Shown here piece after piece: positions 8,316 through 16,116 of a DNA stretch of 23,244 nt. The translations under genes and the position numbers were made by a program. This DNA comes from Bacteriovorax stolpii (lineage in GTDB: Bacteria; Bdellovibrionota; Bacteriovoracia; Bacteriovoracales; Bacteriovoracaceae): NCBI GenBank assembly GCA_945862475.1, contig CAMAYW010000004.1, positions 1 to 23,244 on the forward strand, read 5' to 3'. The notes beneath the pieces were generated by a model. That model searched no databases. It was not told where the DNA came from and saw only the letters and a list, made by a program, of their open reading frames with translations. Every line of letters begins with the position of its first letter. The stretch's first letter is position 1.

Positions 8316-9473
8316 TTAATAGGATTTAATTTTACCAAGTTTAGTATAGGCGGCTTTTAAAACTTTCGCGATAGTGGAATATTCTTTCTCTCCTTGAGAA
8401 TAACTCAAGCTGATTCGAATCACTCCTCTTCCGATATCGTCCTGAACACCCATTGCTTTTAAAACTTTTGAAGTCTCTGGCTGATTATCTAGGCACGCGG
8501 CCGACGTTGTGACAAAGATGTCATGACTTTCAAGCTCAATCTGAACCGCTTGCCCGTGGATCCCGGGGTATCCAATAAGTGTTGTTCCCGAAAGTCTTGC
8601 GGCACCGTCGCCGATAATTTTCACTTCGGGGAAATCTTTTTTTATGAGCGCCTCAAAAGCAAGCTTCGAGTCGCAAAGTTTGGAGAGCTTTTCTTTATTT
8701 TGATTAAAATCATTAAGGGCAACCGCTAGGGTTTCGATCCCAAGATAGTGTTGAGTTCCCCCTCTTAAGCCTTTTTCTTGAGTGCTTCCAAACACCAAAG
8801 GGAGTAGTTTGGTTGGATCTTTGGCGATCAAAAAACCAGACCCCGTCAGCGCACCAAGTTTATGGCCAGAACAAACGGCATAGTCTAAACCTGATGATTC
8901 AAAGTGAAAGTCTCCTTTTCCAATCAGCTGAGTGGTATCACAAAAGTATTCCACACCCTCTTCGTGACAGAGATCTGAAATTTTTTGGTAAGGCTGATAG
9001 ACCCCTGTTTCATTATTGACCGCCATGATAGTAACCATGGCCACTTTGTTCTTGTACTCGTTGAGGAGTTTTTCTAAATGAGAAACGAGAACTCGCCCTT
9101 CTTGATCAATATCAACATAAATAATTTTGAATCCTTTATGACGTTCGTAATACGAAAGAGCATTAGGGATAACTGAATGCTCAATCGGACTCGTAAGGAT
9201 AATATTTTTTGATTGATCAGCCTTCTCCAAAATCGAGTGAAATATTTGAGAAATTCCTTCAGACGAACCAGAATTAAAAATAACCTGATCAGGATGACAT
9301 CCAATTAAATCAGCGATCAATTGCCGACTTTTGATCATTCCACGAGAGATTTTTTGTCCTAAGCTATGAATGGCATTGGGATTAGCAAAAAGCTCTGAAT
9401 CAAGTCTTATTTTTAGATATTCTCGAACAGAACTTAGGAGTGGGGATGAGCCATTATATTCAGCGTATATCAT
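8316..9473 (-). CDS. Cysteine desulfurase (NifS/IscS family)
   Basis: 385 residues, normal for class-V aminotransferase-fold cysteine desulfurases, which take sulfur from cysteine for Fe-S clusters. PLP-site features: the N-terminal AEYNGSSPL replaces the common LDNNATTP, SPIEHS (95-100) holds the ring-stacking His99, FCDTTQ (177-182) holds Asp179, and CSGHKLGALTGSG (201-213) holds the Schiff-base Lys205. RGGTQ (237-241) is conserved. The persulfide Cys is Cys327 in TTSAACLDNQPETSKVLKAMG. The gene starts 8 bases after nadA, and the nadA stop TAA forms part of its ribosome binding site (TAAGGA). In several bacteria a NifS-like enzyme encoded beside nad genes matures the NadA cluster; that role is inferred here. 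General IscS function is the alternative. Confidence 0.92.
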   Translation of the reverse strand: MIYAEYNGSSPLLSSVREYLKIRLDSELFANPNAIHSLGQKISRGMIKSRQLIADLIGCHPDQVIFNSGSSEGISQIFHSILEKADQSKNIILTSPIEHSVIPNALSYYERHKGFKIIYVDIDQEGRVLVSHLEKLLNEYKNKVAMVTIMAVNNETGVYQPYQKISDLCHEEGVEYFCDTTQLIGKGDFHFESSGLDYAVCSGHKLGALTGSGFLIAKDPTKLLPLVFGSTQEKGLRGGTQHYLGIETLAVALNDFNQNKEKLSKLCDSKLAFEALIKKDFPEVKIIGDGAARLSGTTLIGYPGIHGQAVQIELESHDIFVTTSAACLDNQPETSKVLKAMGVQDDIGRGVIRISLSYSQGEKEYSTIAKVLKAAYTKLGKIKSY

Positions 9474-9481
9474 TTTATTCC

Positions 9482-10594
9482 TTAAGAGATAGAAAGCATT
9501 GTATCGAGAGCTTTCAAAGCAAATTTTTTCGTCACATCATCCACGGAGATGACATTAATAGGTTCTCCGCGCTCTATCGCTCTAAAACTTTCAAGGAGCC
9601 AACGAGGTCTAACCCTGTACATGGTTGTACAAAGGCACTGATAGGGAGACAAAGATTTGATATCCACTTGGGGATATGTCTTGGCCAAACGATTCACTAA
9701 ATTAATTTCAGTTCCCACAGCAAATTTCGATCCTGGTGGAGCCGCTTTAATTTGATTAATAATAAAAGATGTTGAACCTGCGAGATCTGCACCCTGCACG
9801 ACCTCAAAACTGCACTCAGGATGGACGATGAGTAATCGATCTGGTTCTGACTCTCTCCAAGTCTTTATCTGACTAACGTTAAAACCTTGGTGAACGGAAC
9901 AAAAGCCATACCAAAGAATAACTTTTGCTTTTTGAATTTCCTCGGGAGTAAGTCCACCATTTCTTTGTCTTGGATCATAAACGACCATCTCGTCTAGGTC
10001 GATGCCGAGTTTAAAGCATGTATTTCGTCCAAGATGTTGATCAGGAAAAAAAAGTAACTTCTCACCTTGATTAAGTCCCCACGTAATAATTTTTTCTGCA
10101 TTTGATGACGTACAGATGGAGCCATCGTTTTCTCCCACAAAACTTTTAAGAGCAGCAGAGCAGTTAATATAGGTGATCGGAATGATTTTATCTGAAGTAC
10201 ATTTTTTCATGTATGCCCAAGCAAGATCAATTTCCCGACGATTCGCCATATCCGCCATGGAGCAACCAGCTCTTAGGTCTGGAAGAATGACTTTTTGGTG
10301 AGGCTTAGTCAGCATATCAGCTGTCTCTGCCATAAAGTGAACTCCACAAAACATAACAAAATCTGCGGAGCTAATGGTCGCCGCTTTTTTTGCTAGCTCT
10401 AAAGAGTCGCCAGTAATGTCTGCAAATGCAATCACATCATCCTGTTGATAGTGATGACCAAGAACAACGACTCTATCGCCCAAGCGAGTTTTAATTTTTT
10501 CCAACTCAACCAAAACTTGTTCATCAGATAATTGATGTTCTGGGATATCAGGAAGGTGTTCTTTTGAATTGAGATCGTCGTAAATATCCAACAT
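9482..10594 (-). CDS. nadA: Quinolinate synthase
   Basis: Condenses iminoaspartate with dihydroxyacetone phosphate to quinolinate, the second step of de novo NAD synthesis, using a [4Fe-4S] cluster. Counting from the upstream GTG at 10621, cluster Cys are C120 (RAGCSMAD), C241 (GFCSVHQ) and C331 (CLCTTMYR, CxxM form as in the Bacillus-type enzyme). Other signatures: GHHYQQDDV, GDSLELAKKA, FCGVHFMAETA, FFPDQHLGRNT, VVQGADLAGSTSF. I prefer the ATG at 10594 (370 residues, about the Bacillus length), which has AAGGG seven bases upstream; the GTG at 10621 gives 379 residues and has AGGAG only four bases away. Head of an operon with the desulfurase. A palindrome lies over its likely promoter. Confidence 0.96.
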   Translation of the reverse strand: MLDIYDDLNSKEHLPDIPEHQLSDEQVLVELEKIKTRLGDRVVVLGHHYQQDDVIAFADITGDSLELAKKAATISSADFVMFCGVHFMAETADMLTKPHQKVILPDLRAGCSMADMANRREIDLAWAYMKKCTSDKIIPITYINCSAALKSFVGENDGSICTSSNAEKIITWGLNQGEKLLFFPDQHLGRNTCFKLGIDLDEMVVYDPRQRNGGLTPEEIQKAKVILWYGFCSVHQGFNVSQIKTWRESEPDRLLIVHPECSFEVVQGADLAGSTSFIINQIKAAPPGSKFAVGTEINLVNRLAKTYPQVDIKSLSPYQCLCTTMYRVRPRWLLESFRAIERGEPINVISVDDVTKKFALKALDTMLSIS

Positions 10595-10662
10595 ATTCGG
10601 GCCCTTAAAAATGGTGACCACACATTACTCCTACTGACAAAAAGGGGCAAGCTTGGGTGTGA

Positions 10663-10701
10663 TGCGTCGGGCCAATTATGATTTATTTGGCCGCGCAGCA
10701 A
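10663..10701 (-). promoter_or_regulatory. Candidate nadA promoter overlapped by a palindrome
   Basis: Read on the minus strand, TTGCTG (10701-10696) and CATAAT (10680-10675) make a possible sigma70-type promoter with a short 15-base spacer. Perfect arms GGCCAA (10670-10675) and TTGGCC (10687-10692) flank 11 bases and touch the -10 box; weaker outer arms TGCG (10663) and CGCA (10694) extend the symmetry with an offset. The geometry suits a repressor operator for NAD synthesis, but I cannot match it to a named regulator. Confidence 0.4.
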
Positions 10702-10731
10702 AAATACTTTTAATTTTATTCACTTGGCCCT

Positions 10732-10761
10732 TTGACGAAGTGTGACCATATTCCTTAAACT
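10732..10761 (+). promoter_or_regulatory. Candidate parAB promoter
   Basis: TTGACG (10732-10737) and TAAACT (10756-10761) are separated by 18 bases, a plausible sigma70-type promoter whose start site would fall near 10768, about 55 bases before parA. Confidence 0.45.
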
Positions 10762-10765
10762 TTTA

Positions 10766-10788
10766 TTAATAGGACCATTAATCGGACC
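10766..10788 (+). repeat. Two direct repeats of TTAAT(A/C)GGACC ahead of parA
   Basis: TTAATAGGACC (10766-10776) and TTAATCGGACC (10778-10788) match at 10 of 11 positions with a 12-base period. They would straddle the predicted parA start site, an operator-like place, and could serve autoregulation. ParA here has no N-terminal helix-turn-helix. Confidence 0.5.
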
Positions 10789-10823
10789 GACAAACCACGG
10801 ACTCTTTTACAGGAGATTAGGTT

Positions 10824-11600
10824 ATGAAAATTATCACCATTGGTAATAACAAGGGTGGCGTAGGCAAAACGATGCAGTGTTTTCAGCTCGTTTGCCATCT
10901 TGCCAACAAAGGCCATCGCGTCCTTGCTATTGATCTAGATTCTCAAGCGAATTTAAGTTCAACGCTTGGAGTGAACATTCAACGAACTCTTATCCCAGAG
11001 TGGCTCATTGGAGATGTCAAAATTGATGAAATCATCTCTGACGCTGTCGGTGATCACGAATTTTACAAAAACATCAAATTGATTGCGAGCTCTCGTCACA
11101 TGGCGAATCTTGCGAAACTTTTGATTCTTTCTGAAAGTGAAGTGAGAAAAAATGCTGGAAGAAAAGAGCGTCTCATGAAGCTTCGTCTAAAAGAAGTAGA
11201 GAGTATGTTTGATTACGTTGTGATCGATACTCCTCCGATGCTTGGGGATGAGCTCATCATGTCTCTTGTGGCGTCCGATCACATTCTAATCCCTACTCAA
11301 GCTCAAGACTACTCTATAGATGGTCTAGAAGAACTGATGGACACGTTTGAGATTATTAAAGAGACAGAGAATCCTAAATTAGAATTTTCAATTATTCCTT
11401 CGATGGTTAATCCACGTCGTAAAATCGAAAGACAGCGTCTTGAGGAACTCTCTCAATCTTTCAACGTGACTCCTACGATTAGAAACTTGGTTGATATGCA
11501 AGAATCTGTAGCTCTTAAAAAACCAGTTTTTATGTTTTCGAATAATTCTAAAGGAAAATCTGATTATCAGCACCTTTGGGATTCACTAGGATTAAATTAA
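10824..11600 (+). CDS. parA: ParA/Soj-family partitioning ATPase
   Basis: 258 residues, the short (no helix-turn-helix) ParA type. The deviant Walker A is K10GGVGKT16, followed by AIDLDSQANLSSTLG (Walker A' with DxQ) and VVIDTPPMLG (Walker B region). ParA dimerises on ATP, binds DNA non-specifically and moves ParB-bound cargo. Start: ATG preceded by AGGAG. parB follows after 31 bases, and both genes end at one terminator. The usual chromosomal neighbours mnmG and rsmG are absent, so this may be a second partition system or of plasmid origin; the sequence does not show which. Confidence 0.93.
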   Translation: MKIITIGNNKGGVGKTMQCFQLVCHLANKGHRVLAIDLDSQANLSSTLGVNIQRTLIPEWLIGDVKIDEIISDAVGDHEFYKNIKLIASSRHMANLAKLLILSESEVRKNAGRKERLMKLRLKEVESMFDYVVIDTPPMLGDELIMSLVASDHILIPTQAQDYSIDGLEELMDTFEIIKETENPKLEFSIIPSMVNPRRKIERQRLEELSQSFNVTPTIRNLVDMQESVALKKPVFMFSNNSKGKSDYQHLWDSLGLN

Positions 11601-11631
11601 TAAACGGATTTTTTAAAATAGAGGAGAGGCC

Positions 11632-12459
11632 ATGGCCAAGGATTTTTCCCCACGTATTTCAAAGCGTGAACGTAAAGTAACTGACATTACTTCAGCGATT
11701 GATGAAAAAATTCTCAAAGCAAACGATCAAAAACTTTTGAGAGGTGCTCAATTAGCAACAATTGCTCTTAATCAAATTGAAGTTCGAGAGCAGGTGAGAA
11801 CAAAATTTAATGACGAATCACTTCGTGAATTAGGTGAAAACATTAAAGTGAATGGTCTCATTCAGCCACTTGTTCTTCATCGGGAAGATAATAAATTTGT
11901 TCTCATTTGTGGTGAGAGACGATTCCGTGCGATGACATTGATTGAAATGAAAGAAGCTCCTTGTTTTATTCTTGAAAATAAAACGAAAGAAGAGCTCATG
12001 GCGATTCAGTTCTCTGAAAACCAGGCCAGGGAAGATCTCCATTATATTGATCAAGCAGACTCTATTTATGGCTATCAAAAGCTTACTGGAACATCAGAAA
12101 GAAAAATCACGGCAGCTCTAGGGATTTCAAAATCAGAAGTTCATCGATGTCTTATGATTGCGAAACTTCCAAAAGATGTGAAAGAGGCTGCGAAGAATTT
12201 TAATACTGAAAAGTATGTTCTTCTTGAGTGGGATGAGCTTCCAAAAAATGAATTTAAAGATGAAATTAAATCTAAGATTCTAGCGGGAGAAATCACGAAG
12301 CGTGTTCAATTGAAGCGTATCTTGTCTCAATTTAAAATTGAGAAGCCTAAGAAGAGAGATGATTCAATGGATAAGATGATGAAGCTTTTGAAGACTCAGA
12401 TGAAAGATCCAAAGATGCAAGAGAAGGCAAAGGCTTTGATGGCGGAGTTGATAAACTAA
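11632..12459 (+). CDS. parB: ParB-family DNA-binding partition protein with non-standard C-terminus
   Basis: 275 residues. The N-terminal CTP-binding ParB domain (about 42-150) shows VREQVRTKFNDESLRELGENIKVNGLIQPL, GERRFRAM (the conserved GERRxR box) and FSENQAREDL (family form ENxQRxDL). A helix-turn-helix follows (ERKITAALGISKSEVHRCLMIAKLP). The end is short and Met/Lys-rich (MDKMMKLLKTQMKDPKMQEKAKALMAELIN), unlike the canonical dimerisation domain with its IEYxSxEEL pattern. The ribosome binding site GAGGAGAGG is strong. Its binding site may differ from the standard parS, which I did not find in the window. Confidence 0.92.
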   Translation: MAKDFSPRISKRERKVTDITSAIDEKILKANDQKLLRGAQLATIALNQIEVREQVRTKFNDESLRELGENIKVNGLIQPLVLHREDNKFVLICGERRFRAMTLIEMKEAPCFILENKTKEELMAIQFSENQAREDLHYIDQADSIYGYQKLTGTSERKITAALGISKSEVHRCLMIAKLPKDVKEAAKNFNTEKYVLLEWDELPKNEFKDEIKSKILAGEITKRVQLKRILSQFKIEKPKKRDDSMDKMMKLLKTQMKDPKMQEKAKALMAELIN

Positions 12460-12480
12460 GTGAAAGGATTCACAGCGAGA

Positions 12481-12504
12481 AAAGGCCCTTCGGGGCCTTT
12501 TTTT
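12481..12504 (+). terminator. Intrinsic terminator of parAB
   Basis: AAAGGCCC (12481-12488), loop TTCG, GGGCCTTT (12493-12500), then more T. A perfect 8-bp stem with a stable UUCG tetraloop and a T run of seven. Confidence 0.95.
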
Positions 12505-12518
12505 GTTAAAAAATACGA

Positions 12519-13238
12519 ATGAAGAACGTTTTAATCATTTATCTTATCGTTTTTACTTTTTCGGCTTTCGGTCAAAATAGGCCCACTATCAAACAAGACT
12601 TGCTCTCTCCCGTTACCACGGATGCCTCATCCTATTTTTGGACTGGAACAGCTTTAACGACGTTTCTCGTTTTAACTCAAGATTATCTTTCTTATCCACT
12701 CACTGAAAGAGCGTATGAAACGAAACCCCTTGGTGATGCAGCCGTTGTGGGAGATTATTACGGACAGTTGTATCCCAATATCATCTATACATTAGGGGCG
12801 CTGGCCCACGGCTATTATTCAACCGAGGATAAATCTTCCTATGAAAAAGCGGATCATATGTTCCGAGCGACTCTCTATTCAGGATTTGTTACAACCGTCC
12901 TCAAATATAGTATCCGTCAACCTAGACCCAATAGTCCTCAAGAGAAAAACTCTTTTCCTTCCGGCCACACCACGACGGCCTTTGCCTTTGCGACAGTGAT
13001 AGCGACTGAGCATTCTTGGCACTGGGGTGTGCCTGCCCTGGCCCTCGCTGCATTAACGGGATTTAGTCGCATGAATGATGAGAGGCATTTTCTTCATGAC
13101 GTAATGGCCGGTATGACTCTCGGTGTAGGCTATGGATTAGGGACCTATTATTCGAAGGCCGGTCAAGGCAGTAAGTATGTGATTGTCCCCATTTTTGATC
13201 AAGATCGAACAGGTCTTAGAGTCGTAACCACTTTCTAG
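12519..13238 (+). CDS. PAP2-family phosphatase, exported
   Basis: 239 residues. Residues 1-18 are a signal peptide (MKNVLIIYLIVFTFSAFG). The three PAP2 acid-phosphatase motifs are complete: KYSIRQPRP (KxxxxxxRP form), PSGHTTTAF, and SRMNDERHFLHDVMAG (SRxxxxxHxxxD). Members dephosphorylate phosphatidic acid, undecaprenyl pyrophosphate or similar lipids at the membrane; with few clear membrane spans this one may be periplasmic or outer-membrane associated. The start is fixed by the signal peptide and by an upstream in-frame TAA at 12507, yet no Shine-Dalgarno precedes it and the parAB terminator ends only 14 bases before. It may be leaderless, or translated from read-through RNA. Confidence 0.9.
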   Translation: MKNVLIIYLIVFTFSAFGQNRPTIKQDLLSPVTTDASSYFWTGTALTTFLVLTQDYLSYPLTERAYETKPLGDAAVVGDYYGQLYPNIIYTLGALAHGYYSTEDKSSYEKADHMFRATLYSGFVTTVLKYSIRQPRPNSPQEKNSFPSGHTTTAFAFATVIATEHSWHWGVPALALAALTGFSRMNDERHFLHDVMAGMTLGVGYGLGTYYSKAGQGSKYVIVPIFDQDRTGLRVVTTF

Positions 13239-13338
13239 TCTCTGGCATCCCCCTTGCTTAGTTAACAATGTGATGATGAAACCAAGCATCTAAAAGCACC
13301 TGTTTTTAGTATGTTAGGTGAACTTAAGGGATTGTTAA

Positions 13339-14220
13339 ATGTATAGGATTTGGTCAAAAAACATTAAGTATCCAGAAATTAGACAGCTCATAGTTGTTGC
13401 TTTGGTATTGATGTCTTTTGAGTCAGAGGCGCAAGAGGCATTAAGGAATTATGTTTCAAGAGGTCCAGCGAGCTATGTTCCAGATGATGATGTGATAGTG
13501 AAACCGATAGATAATGAACTTTCTTTTTATCAGCAATATGTGGCTTCAGATAACAGTAATGATGTTGCCATCTCAAGAAACCAGATAAAAATTTGGAATG
13601 ATAATCAGCAATTTGCTGATCAATATGGGCTTGATTCAACTCTCACAGGCTCATCTTTTTTTGTTCCTACTCCAGAGCAAAAGTTTGAATATTTTAAAGA
13701 TCGTTATATGCGTTACTTAAGAAATAAGGGCGAACAACCGCTGAAAGATGCCCCTAAGAACTGGTACGAAGATTATCGAGCTTCAAACGAAGTTGATACC
13801 ATTGACCAAATGGAAGAGCAGTTTAAAAAGAATAATGGAACGGCAAAGTCTGAAAAAGATTTGCCAGAAATGTTCCAGACGAAAAAGATTTCTTTGTGGA
13901 AAAAAACTAATTTTATTTTTCAACCAAGAGTTGATCAAGGTCTTGTGGTCGTTGGGATCAAGGGACCGATTGCCTATGCTCGTGCCTGGATCGGGGTCAA
14001 TGGAAGAACTGAAATTAACGTCCAAAAAACCATCGATTCGATCGGTTTTCGCTTCATGGTCAACTATTACGCAGATACTGGAAGATACTTTACTTCTATT
14101 GACCAGAGGCTTGTGAATAATTTTTCTGCTCGTGTGACGAGTCAAAAGAATCCAGATGTGGCCCCTGGAGCAGTAGAACAGGATAACACCGTGATGCTGC
14201 TTTACGCCAAGCAGTTCTAG
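13339..14220 (+). CDS. Exported protein of unknown function
   Basis: 293 residues. Residues about 16-31 are a hydrophobic export signal ending at an ESEAQ-type cleavage site, after a basic start (MYRIWSKNIKYPEIR). The mature part is acidic and Asn/Gln-rich up to residue 190, containing a predicted helical block (PTPEQKFEYFKDRYMRYLRNKGEQ). From about 190 to the end, alternating hydrophobic/polar strands appear (FIFQPRVDQGLVVVGIKG, YARAWIGVNGRTEINVQ, FRFMVNYYADTGRYFTSIDQRL), and the last residue is Phe, which hints at an outer-membrane or beta-rich fold. A ribosome binding site AAGGG lies eight bases before the ATG. I recognise no family. Longer open frames on either strand within it lack these properties and are shadows. 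Confidence 0.75.
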   Translation: MYRIWSKNIKYPEIRQLIVVALVLMSFESEAQEALRNYVSRGPASYVPDDDVIVKPIDNELSFYQQYVASDNSNDVAISRNQIKIWNDNQQFADQYGLDSTLTGSSFFVPTPEQKFEYFKDRYMRYLRNKGEQPLKDAPKNWYEDYRASNEVDTIDQMEEQFKKNNGTAKSEKDLPEMFQTKKISLWKKTNFIFQPRVDQGLVVVGIKGPIAYARAWIGVNGRTEINVQKTIDSIGFRFMVNYYADTGRYFTSIDQRLVNNFSARVTSQKNPDVAPGAVEQDNTVMLLYAKQF

Positions 14221-14298
14221 TTTGATTTTTTCTAGCCGACCAATGCCACTCCAAGTAGACTAAGCCCACAAAATTTTCACCCTTAAATTGGAGTTGTC

Positions 14299-15558
14299 AT
14301 GAGTCTCTTCGAGTCTCCATTTTTCCAAGATGCTTATTCTCAATTAGAGTCTGCTGGTGCCACTATGAAGATGGATCCAAACGTTTTAGAGCGTTTGAAA
14401 TATCCTAAGCGCGCTCTTCAAGTGTCTGTTCCTGTTCGTCTTGATGACGGTACAGTGAAAGTGTTTGAAGGTTACCGCGTTCAACACAATATGACTTTGG
14501 GCCCAGGTAAAGGTGGAATTCGTTTTCACCCTCACGTATCACTCTCTGAAACAGCGGCACTTGCCATGCTTATGACTTTTAAGTGCGCTCTCGTGGGTCT
14601 TCCATTAGGAGGAGCTAAGGGTGGTATCAAGGTTGATCCGAGTGATCTTTCTCGCGCTGAACTTCAGGCCCTCACTCGTAGGTATACGACTGAGATATCG
14701 ATGATCATTGGCCCTGATAAAGATATTCCTGCTCCCGATATCGGAACAGATGGACAAACGATGGCATGGCTTATGGATACGTATTCTCAGCTCCATGGTT
14801 ATGCGATTCCAGGAGTTGTAACGGGGAAACCAATCGCGATTGGTGGATCTCTAGGTCGTGCTGAATCGACTGGTAAAGGTGTTGTTTTCTGTATCAATTT
14901 TGCTTATGAAAAAATGAACAAAAAAGTTGGAAAAGACACAACTGTTGCGATTCACGGATTTGGTAAAGTTGGGATGCCTGCGGCGGTTGATCTCGTCGCT
15001 CAAGGTGCAAAAATTCTGGCGATCTCTGATGTTTCAGGGGCCATCTATAATAAAAATGGTCTTGATATCCCTCAATGTATTGAGTGGGTTAAGCAAAAGA
15101 AATATCTACGTGATCTTCCTGGGGCGGAACACATTTCTAATGAACAACTCTTAGAGCTTGATGTGGATGTTCTTATTCCAGCTGCGATTGATGGAGTTGT
15201 AACTAAAGATAATGCTCATCGTGTGAAAGCTAAAATGATTGCGGAAGGGGCCAATGGACCTCTTACTCATGAAGCTGTCGATATTATCACGGCCCGTGGG
15301 GGTCTCATTATCCCAGATATTCTTTGTAATGCTGGTGGTGTGATTGTGTCTTATTTCGAATGGGTACAGGGTCTTCAGATGTTCTTCTGGGATCTTGAAA
15401 CTGTGAACAGTAAACTTCACGATATCATGAAGTTAGCCTTTGATAAGGTTTGGAAAAACGCTGAGGTTTTCAAAGTGAATATGAAGCAAGCGGCGTTCAT
15501 TACTTCACTTCAGCGCCTTGAAGGTGCGATGAGACTTCGTGGAATGTGGCCAGGTTAA
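14299..15558 (+). CDS. Glu/Leu/Phe/Val dehydrogenase (glutamate dehydrogenase type)
   Basis: 419 residues, normal for the hexameric family, which interconverts glutamate (or a branched/aromatic amino acid) and the 2-oxo acid with NAD(P). Substrate domain: GPGKGGIRFHP (68-78), MTFKCALVGLPLGGAKGGI (92-110) with Lys95 and catalytic Lys107, and APDIGT with catalytic Asp147. The coenzyme domain has AIHGFGKVG (217-225, GxGxxG). An acidic residue follows the second strand (ILAISDVSG, Asp244), which favours NAD over NADP. The GGAKGGI context and length fit glutamate dehydrogenase best. The ribosome binding site is GGAG before the ATG, and the gene has its own strong terminator. A catabolic NAD-type enzyme fits an amino-acid-using predator (inference). 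Confidence 0.95.
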   Translation: MSLFESPFFQDAYSQLESAGATMKMDPNVLERLKYPKRALQVSVPVRLDDGTVKVFEGYRVQHNMTLGPGKGGIRFHPHVSLSETAALAMLMTFKCALVGLPLGGAKGGIKVDPSDLSRAELQALTRRYTTEISMIIGPDKDIPAPDIGTDGQTMAWLMDTYSQLHGYAIPGVVTGKPIAIGGSLGRAESTGKGVVFCINFAYEKMNKKVGKDTTVAIHGFGKVGMPAAVDLVAQGAKILAISDVSGAIYNKNGLDIPQCIEWVKQKKYLRDLPGAEHISNEQLLELDVDVLIPAAIDGVVTKDNAHRVKAKMIAEGANGPLTHEAVDIITARGGLIIPDILCNAGGVIVSYFEWVQGLQMFFWDLETVNSKLHDIMKLAFDKVWKNAEVFKVNMKQAAFITSLQRLEGAMRLRGMWPG

Positions 15559-15571
15559 TCGATTCAATCCT

Positions 15572-15609
15572 GATTACCCTATCTAAAAATTAGATAGGGT
15601 AATCTTTTT
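15572..15609 (+). terminator. Intrinsic terminator after the dehydrogenase gene
   Basis: Perfect 15-bp stem: GATTACCCTATCTAA (15572-15586), loop AAA, TTAGATAGGGTAATC (15590-15604), followed by TTTTT. The mirror sequence lacks a long A run upstream, so action is mainly on the plus strand. Confidence 0.95.
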
Positions 15610-15672
15610 AATTTCTCTTTCCAAAGACCCTCACTTTATTTAATTTAGCGTCACTTTTACGGAGACGCTTCA

Positions 15673-16116
15673 ATGAAATTTCTTTTGACCCTTGTATTAC
15701 TTATTTCTTTTAATTCGAATGCCGCTGATATTTGTAAATTCCAAGAAACCTGGGAATTTAAGAATGCACTCAAGGAATTAGGGATCAAGCCAATTGTCGT
15801 ATCAAAAAATCATGCGAAATTTACGACCGTTGAAAAAAGACTGATTCATAAATGGCTTTCATCTCAGAGCGGAAGACGAAATACGTCCTTAGAGCAATCC
15901 ATGGAAGAATTCAGTGATACACGATTAAGAAACGGTCAAGTTGGACCTGATGCTGGCGAAATTCTCTACTATAATATTGAAGGAAAAAAATTCGTTTTTC
16001 TTCATTACTGGCCAGGTGAGAATGAGTACGGTGCTTTTTATTCCGTCAATAAGAACAATACTTATAAGCTCATTGCAGATATTACTGATAGTTTTATTGA
16101 ATGCGTGAATAGATGA
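15673..16116 (+). CDS. Small periplasmic protein, function unknown
   Basis: 147 residues with a clean signal peptide (MKFLLTLVLLISFNSNA, cleavage after NSNA). The mature chain has two Cys (near its N- and C-ends), probably one disulfide. It has a helical first half and strand-like second half (AGEILYYNIEGKKFVFLHYWPGENEYGAFYSVNKN). GGAG precedes the ATG. The stop overlaps the ATG of the next exported gene (ATGA), so the two are probably co-translated. No family recognised. Confidence 0.78.
   Translation: MKFLLTLVLLISFNSNAADICKFQETWEFKNALKELGIKPIVVSKNHAKFTTVEKRLIHKWLSSQSGRRNTSLEQSMEEFSDTRLRNGQVGPDAGEILYYNIEGKKFVFLHYWPGENEYGAFYSVNKNNTYKLIADITDSFIECVNR

Noticed and set aside
10619..10625. A six-codon upstream frame (ATG at 10625) as a nadA leader peptide
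   Set aside because: The AGGAG is only two bases from that ATG, too close for initiation, and the peptide shows no regulatory codon pattern.
13748..14145. Open frames of about 120 residues on both strands inside the exported-protein gene
   Set aside because: They lack ribosome binding sites, signal or domain features and overlap a better frame with an export signal.
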